Source of the DNA: Astropecten irregularis
Taxonomy: Eukaryota; Echinodermata; Asteroidea; Paxillosida; Astropectinidae
Direction: 5' to 3'
DNA: 64,000 nt
NCBI GenBank assembly: GCA_963971285.1
Contig: OZ020244.1
Location: 14,322,001 to 14,386,000 of the forward strand
The position numbers and the translations under genes are program-made. A model generated the notes under the pieces. The model was given only the letters and a program-made list of their open reading frames with translations, had not been told where the DNA came from and made no database searches. Of the stretch, positions 57,895 through 64,000 are shown piece after piece. Position 1 is the first letter of the stretch, and every line of letters begins with the position of its first letter.

Positions 57895-58367
57895 CTGATA
57901 TTATTATCACCCGTTGCTTTGTTCGAGTCCATCTTAGATATTTCATTCTTAACAAAATGTTCAGACACCGGTTGGAGATAGAAGGTAGCCCCGGTGTCAG
58001 CCATATCCTCACGATCTATAATTGGCTCATGCCTCGACACATTGGAAATGATATCTTTAACTGAGGAGATAAAATATTCATTGAACGCATTGGCAATATC
58101 TCCCGGTGAAGTACATTCGTCATTACCAGATTTAATATTATCGGGCTGAACCTTTCCTGAAGTGGGAACAATGTCCTTCAAGCAGCTCCAAATTTTCTTA
58201 TGGTTGTGACCAGTATCACGAATGATTTCACGATAATAATTAGCTTTACACATCTTCAACATGTGGGTAACCCTATTACGAAGTACTTTATATTCTCTAC
58301 ATGCATGATAGTCGTTATTGTTAACAGCTAATCGGTGCAGGTGATCACGTTCATTCATCAACTGCAC
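57855..58367 (-). pseudogene. LINE linker between endonuclease and RT
   Basis: Contains LRNRVTHMLKMCKANYYREII and KKIWSCLKDIV, which commonly join endonuclease to reverse transcriptase in CR1/L2-type ORF2, then EISKMDSNKATGDNNIS, the start of the RT domain. The frame shifts at the 3' end near 57890 and at the 5' end near 58390. Confidence 0.8.
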
Positions 58368-58524
58368 AGCCTCGTTAGTGATCCAAGGACAAGTTTTTTT
58401 TACGGACTCTCTTAGTACGAACAGGTAAATGGTGCTCTACCACATTCATAAACAAACTGACCCAAGTATCAAGTGCCACATCAATATCATCAATGTCATT
58501 AAGAATATCCCAGGGAATCTTCAT

Positions 58525-59310
58525 TTAATCGTCTTTAAAAAGCTCTTCGTCCAATTGGTTAAATGGGCGATACGTAATACAGTCATTAAAAGTCTTACGA
58601 TTTAGTTTAAAACTCTTTATTGCATAAATTAAAAAATGGTCACTAACATCAGTTAAAAACACGCCACAGTCCCGATACAAAGCTGGATTTGATACAAATA
58701 TTAAATCAATAATGGTTCTGCTGTGACTATTTACCCTAGTGGGTAGGTCAATTAGCTGAGTAAAACCGTTAGATTGAGTTTGGAACAATAATTCAGAGCA
58801 CTGACCACTTACAATCTGAGGGGTGACATCATAATTAAAATCACCGAGGACAATACAGTCAACATTATCTGCAGACGCACAACTGATGTTTTTTTCAAAC
58901 TCGTCTAAAAAATCATAGGCACAATTAGAGGGTCTATAAAAGGAACCGACAAGAAAGGGGGACTTATGCGGATAGCGTACTTCCAACCATATATTCTCTA
59001 ACACAGATGATTCAAGATCGTGTCTACGTTGAACATTAAAAACATTGTAAACAAAAATAGCCACTCCGCCCCCATGACGGTTTCTATCTCTTTTGTAGAG
59101 TGATAATCCCTCTATGCAGACCTCTGAGTTAGATATCGAATCGTCACACAAGGTCTCATTCACAGAAATTATATCAAATGGCTCATTCTTTAACAAAATC
59201 CGGAATTGATCGATTTTTTACGTAAGACTTTGAATGTTCATATGAGCGAATTTTATACCTTTAGTTCGCATGGGCGGAATAGCACAGTCAATGAGGTATT
59301 TAGTTTCACC
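58525..59310 (-). pseudogene. LINE apurinic-type endonuclease
   Basis: EEP-family motifs in order: HMNIQSL (upstream of a TAA at about 59219), SVNETL, GGGVAIFV, VGSFYRPSN, VLGDFNYD, TIIDLIFVS and VSDHFLI. These supply the Asn, Glu, Asp/Asn and Asp/His residues needed for nicking the target. The stop just after the first motif removes it from the long open frame. Confidence 0.88.
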
Positions 59311-59345
59311 TAAAAGAAGTGACTGCTGCTCCGACATTGATTTTT

Positions 59346-62112
59346 ACTTGTCATTTTACCTTAAATTCGCTATAGGAATGGAAATCTTCCACGATCCACG
59401 CACGGTGCATGGCTGCTCATTTTGCTTGCGCCAAAAACTCGCCACCGAGAGAATCCCTAGGATGGTGATTGGTTTAAAACACGCTGAGTTAATGCGTGGT
59501 TAACTTAAGCAATTTGTTAGCTACTGTTTTCGTACATGTTTCTCGAAAAGTTGTGGGTGAATTACAAAAAAGCACAGAGAATGCACAAGCATAACGGATG
59601 TATGAGGATCAGAAAACAAATAGTTTATGATCTAGGAGTTGGCCTAGAGGTACAATGTAGGTGCCGCAATGTTTCACCAGAAATTCACCTATCGAATGAT
59701 ATTGATATTAAATTGTTGTTTTCAAAACCCATAGCGTTACGGCACCCCGAAAAGTGACAGCTAGTGCTAGGCTCACCGTGATGGATCCTTATCGTTCTCG
59801 CATAGCCTACATTTTTCAAACATGTTTGGCCGACCAGACTTAAAGGTTACGAGGCGTGTCAATTCATTATTTGGTGTTCAAAATTCAATTTGTGATTAAG
59901 ACTAAGTAGGCCCTCAATTTAACACAACCTAAAGGTAAATAATAATATTCCACATGTGGACTTGTTTTTGTTTTCATTTATTTGTGTATCATTCTCATAA
60001 AAAAAAAATTCAAACAAGAATATAAGATCAGTGTTAAAAACCAATCCAAAACAAAAGCAAACATTGACATGATGTAGGTATATAAACTGAGTTCTTAAGA
60101 AGTGGGCCCTGACACCGTGCGTCAAGGGCTTCTCGCGTCAAAATTTCATTAACCACCTCATGGCTACCAGCAACCCAGGGGAAACACTGACATGTACACA
60201 CCCTGTTTTTTTTCATACACACGCTGTTCCACTAATCCTGCCTAAAAGCTTGCCTTAGGTATTCCGATTTTTAAAAAAATTGGTATGCAAGTAGGTATCA
60301 ATGAGTAATGATTGCACGCAATTTTTTAGTGGAATCCCTCCACCCGTGTGGCCAGTACGCATGCGCCAAAAAAACGGACATTTTCATGTTCTGACACTAC
60401 CTTTGGACAGGATAAAACTATAACTCGGTCATATTTCAACAAAAATATGCAATTGTGGTATCAAAATGACCAGAATTAGATGCTCTAAGTGATGCCACCC
60501 TACAAATAGAGAAAAAGTAAAAGTGGATACCCATGACCTGTGACACACGAACTTTGACCTTTGACCTAGATTTAAAAAAAAAGTATCATTCCGACATTTC
60601 ACGAAACAACGTTCGCTTGATAGAACAGGTCTTTCTCTACAAGATTCCATTGAAATTCCGCTGGGCACTTGAAAAGTGACGATTTTATGACATTTTTTCT
60701 GATTAATGCATGCGTAGTTTTGTCCCCTTTAATAACAATAGGCCACACAACTTTCTCTGTGCAGTTCCCTTTAATGTAATTTAAATTTTCCCAATTCATG
60801 TCTCATTGTCCTTTATCCTGCAGTACCTCAGACAATCAGAACGGCTGTGATTTTGTTGTTCCATCTTCTTGGTGATTGTTCTCCTGAAGAAATGGAAACA
60901 CAAATTGAAAGCAAATAAAATGTATTAGACAACGTACGACTGTAAATATCAGAGGCACTATGGAATAATTATTTGAAGACAAAAAAAAAACACTTCAGGG
61001 TCAATTTTCATTCAAACCTGGGACACGTGAGTCCTCTGCCGCATATGTAGTCTTCTATGATTCATAATGAGCTTATTTACATCCAGATCCTATGAGCATT
61101 CCCGAAGTTTATTGTAGGTCTTTTTTCTAAGCGGTTTTCAGTCATGGATCCTGTTGTTACATTGTAATTTGATAATTGAATTCATGAAAAATTAGACTAT
61201 GCAACATCTAAGTAAAAATTGAAACTTACCGAGTGAACATCGATAAAAAAAAAGTCTCAGTGAAGGATTATATGTTGTCGTACACATTTCGCCTTTCGTC
61301 GGCCAGTGATCAGAGGAAGTTGGAGAGCAGACAATTCCAAGTTGCTTTCACCTAAAGAAAATGTAAAAAAAAAAAAACCATAATTATCTTCTGTGAACAA
61401 TACTGGTTTGCACCACCACCATTATCAACTGTCCGGAAAATGGTCCAAACTAGATTCTACCAGATGATAGTTCCTTCAGAAGATGGGTTTGCCAGGATGG
61501 AATAAATTTAAGGACGAAGCTTTAATAGAAGCTTTTCAAAGACTTCTGTCCATTTTGTTTGTCCTCAAATTACTACACAGAAATCAACGCATATGAATGT
61601 CACATTTTGTAACGGACGTATAACTTCCTTGGCATAATGTATTTTCACAGGTTATAAATCCATATTTAATGTAGGTAAACCATTCACAAGTCAGCCATCC
61701 GTACCTTAATATTACACAAATTAACCTGAAAACATAAACTAAGGTTAATTACCTTCACAAGATGACCAAACCTCCAAGCCTTCAAGTTTGTTGTCCATTT
61801 CCAGGCTGTTATGTCCGTCAAGTGAAGCCACGCATATTCGAACTCCCGAAAGTACTTGTTTGTTGTGTAAATTGAATATCTGTCATGTATGTATTGTAAA
61901 ACTTACCATGACGTTATGAACTCTAATTTCTTACCACTTGATACACGTAAAGTACTTACTTCACTTATGTAAACTTTACACAATCATTGTAAACGTCTAT
62001 GTTTACTACCAAAATATGAAGAAAAAAAAATTAACAAAACAAATGTGTATAGGTTTTTCATGGGATTTTACATAAATTAAGTATTTGTTTACACAATATT
62101 CCTTACATATTT
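59346..62112. other. Non-coding spacer
   Basis: AT-rich sequence with homopolymer A/T runs. No coding region, RNA gene or paired terminal repeat was recognised in this 2.8 kb. Confidence 0.4.
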
Positions 62113-62930
62113 AGCTGTTCCGACATTTCGGATGTCGGAACAGGTTTAGTTTTTGCTTAGATTTTTATTATTATTATTATTATTATTCTTTATCACCCTA
62201 TAAGCTTGTTAACAGCTTATCTCTTCTTAGCTTCTTCTGATCAGCTTAGATGAGGTATCATATGAAAGCTTATAAGCTAAGGATCATACTGGCACTGAGT
62301 TGTAAAAATTCCTCATTAATTAGGCACGTGACAGCTCATTTGCATATTTAATTAGTCAATTTTGTTAGCAGCATATCTTGAGAACGACAAAGGCTATGAA
62401 TATGATTCTTTTTGCAAAGGCTTAGTAGCATAATGTAGTTGTGCATGCTGCCAAGAAATTTACCGTGACGTCATCATGACGTCATCAAAAAATGCTGATT
62501 TTATTATTAGCAGCATATCTCGAGAACGGTCAGTGCTACGGTAATGATTCTTTTTGTAAAAGCTTTGTTGCATCATGTAGCTGTGCATGCTGCCCCGAAA
62601 TTTACAGTGACGTCATCATGACGTCATCAAAAAAGGTAATTTTTGGTTTATAGCAGTATATCTCGAGAACGGTAAGTGCTACGGTATTGGTTCTTTTTGT
62701 AAAAACTTTGTTAGACCCTGTAGATTTGCATGCTGTTGTGAAATTAACTGTTAATTAAATTAACATCAAAAGGCATAATTTATGATTGCAGCATATCTTG
62801 AGAATGACAAAAGCTATGGTAATGATTCTTTTCACAAAAGCTTTGTTAGAAACTGCAGATGCATGCTGCTTTGTAAATGACCATGACGTCATCGGAGCTT
62901 ATAAAGCTGATCAAATAAGTCGGAACAGCT
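62113..62930. repeat. Inverted-repeat element with four internal CRE-rich units
   Basis: Ends AGCTGTTCCGAC and GTCGGAACAGCT are exact inverted copies. The left end also forms its own hairpin (TGTTCCGACAT...ATGTCGGAACA). Inside, units start at 62367, 62509, 62652 and about 62788, each with GCAGCATATCTTGAGAA-like sequence and GATTCTTTTTG. Two units carry TGACGTCATCATGACGTCA, a doubled CRE palindrome, and one has a single copy. Non-coding. Confidence 0.8.
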
Positions 62931-62994
62931 CCGTGTTCGTCCACGAACACTTAAATGTCTAGTTTATTTTTTACATTCGTTTTCTGAGTGTGGA

Positions 62995-63893
62995 TGGTCT
63001 CACTAAGATAGAATATCTCTTCCACCTACTGAAGATGCCGATGTGAGATTGCTCATCGGAAGCGACACTCCTGAAGCCTTTTGGGTACAAGAGGAAAGGA
63101 GAGGCGAGAAGAAGGAACCGTATGCTGTCCGTTCACCTTTGGGATGGACTCTGATTGGACCTGTGTCCAAAGGGACGACATACCTTCGCAGTCAACCACA
63201 TACGAGCAGAGGAAGAACTGCACACTCAAATGAAGCCGCTTCTGGCAGATGGACTTCGGGCTTGACGACAAAGATGAGAAACTCGGAGAGTCAGTCGAAG
63301 ATCGAAAGGCCAGAACAACAATGGAGAGTTCAATATCTCTGAAGGATGGTCACTATCAGATGTCCCTACCTTTGCGACAACATTCGCCATCCTTACCAAA
63401 CAAGTAGCCGAAAAGAGACTCCAGTCTTTGAAGAGAAGGTTGGAGAATGATCAAGTCTTATATGAAGGCTACAAGTGTACTATACAAGAGTACATCCAGA
63501 AGGACCATGCTAAGGAGGTCAATGAAGAGAAGGAAGCGCAGAGAGGAACAGTTTTGTACCTACCCCACCATCATGTTATCCACCCCATGAAACCAAAGAA
63601 GGTTCGGGTAGTATTCGATTCCGCTTCTACTTACCGAGGTGTGTCCCTAAACAGCCAACTCTTGCAGGGACCTAACTTCACTAACAATTTGGTTGGGGTG
63701 TTGATGCGATTTCGCCAGGAGAGAGTCGCCTTAGTAGCTGACGTGGAAGGAATGTTTCAACAAGTCTGGGTGTCGCCACAAGATACTGATGCACTGCGAT
63801 TTCTATGGTGGGAGGATGGGGAGTTGTCGACAACCCCAAAGAGTACAAGATGCTGGTTCACTTGTTCGGAGCTACCTCCAGGGCTAATACCAG
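62995..63893 (+). pseudogene. BEL/Pao retrotransposon pol fragment
   Basis: Shows [28 protein letters not shown], then after frame changes ATTFAILTKQVAEKRL, and in the frame 63428-63901 TVLYLPHHHVIHPMKPKKVRVVFDSAS, SLNSQLLQGPNFTN, VLMRFRQERVALVADVEGMFQQV (first catalytic Asp) and RFLWW. These are protease-to-RT blocks of BEL/Pao elements. The expected YKMLVHLFGATS is in another frame near 63840. Similarity stops at about 63890, before the second RT catalytic block, so the fragment is truncated at both ends. Confidence 0.88.
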
Positions 63894-63896
63894 GGG

Positions 63897-63972
63897 CGTA
63901 ATGCCGGTAGCGAAGTAACCAGTGGCGGAACACCGGTAGCGGAGTAACCAGTAGCGGAGTAACCAGCGAAGC
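63897..63972. repeat. Short tandem GTAGCGGAGTAACCA repeat
   Basis: About four to five imperfect copies of a 14-20 base unit immediately after the point where the BEL fragment stops. Confidence 0.75.
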
Positions 63973-64000
63973 AGAATAATAATAGACCACGCCCTCTATG

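Larger units (their letters stand above)
55857..59345 (-). mobile_element. LINE, nearly full-length coding part, inactive
   Basis: Minus-strand non-LTR retrotransposon with an endonuclease, linker, reverse transcriptase and C-terminal part, then a 3' UTR and an (AAAT)n-like tail at 55858-55880 (TTTA repeats on plus). The coding region is broken by a TAA near 59219, a frameshift near 58390, another near 57890 and one near 56920. The clade (CR1/L2/Rex1-like) is not resolved. It differs in sequence from the LINE at 9740-15950. Confidence 0.88.

Overview
The window is eukaryotic genomic DNA from an invertebrate. It has spliced genes with GT/AG introns, AT-rich spacers, many inverted-repeat elements, LTR and non-LTR retrotransposons and a PIF/Harbinger transposon. 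The repeat vocabulary (frequent TAGGCCTA, the GGGCCAATTTCAT...GCTTAAGCA foldback family, several Ty3/gypsy, BEL and LINE types) suggests a deuterostome, most likely an echinoderm. That assignment is from recall, not from a search. I see no clear single-copy host gene; nearly everything recognisable is mobile DNA or its remains.

Layout: 1-2640 is a decayed, 3'-truncated Ty3/gypsy element. 3355-4450 is the N-terminal part of a hAT-type (ZNF862-like) pseudogene, followed by a 19-bp satellite (4567-4962). 6769-9644 (minus) is a three-exon pseudogene of an uncharacterised transposon-associated family. 9745-15950 (minus) is a 5'-truncated LINE split by a PIF/Harbinger transposon (10621-14708, TSD TAA) with an intact DDE transposase gene and a MYB/SANT-like gene. 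16215-16970 is a middle portion of a hAT-like pseudogene.

The centre of the window is a nested structure. A Ty3/gypsy element has its 5' LTR at 16983-17877 and its 3' LTR at 50841-51669, flanked on both sides by the same GTAT. Its integrase gene is cut at 22834 and resumes at 49129-49135 within the same motif. The roughly 26.3 kb between is a separate insertion with AAACCCC at both junctions. It carries a GTGGCTC-type motif clustered at both ends in mainly opposite orientation, and two multi-exon genes on the plus strand: a tyrosine recombinase of about 880 residues (29221-39048, at least 21 exons) and a BEN-domain protein of 347 residues (43146-47115, six exons). Splice phases agree throughout both genes except for one apparent single-base frame break in a homopolymer. 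I interpret this as a giant tyrosine-recombinase transposon carrying a BEN-domain passenger or accessory gene; it is the main discovery candidate. Several MITE-like foldbacks lie in its introns and spacers.

51674-55856 holds satellites and repeats. 55857-59345 (minus) is a nearly complete but mutated LINE with endonuclease and reverse transcriptase. 62113-62930 is an inverted-repeat element with four internal copies of a roughly 140-bp CRE-rich unit. 62995-63890 is a BEL/Pao pol fragment.
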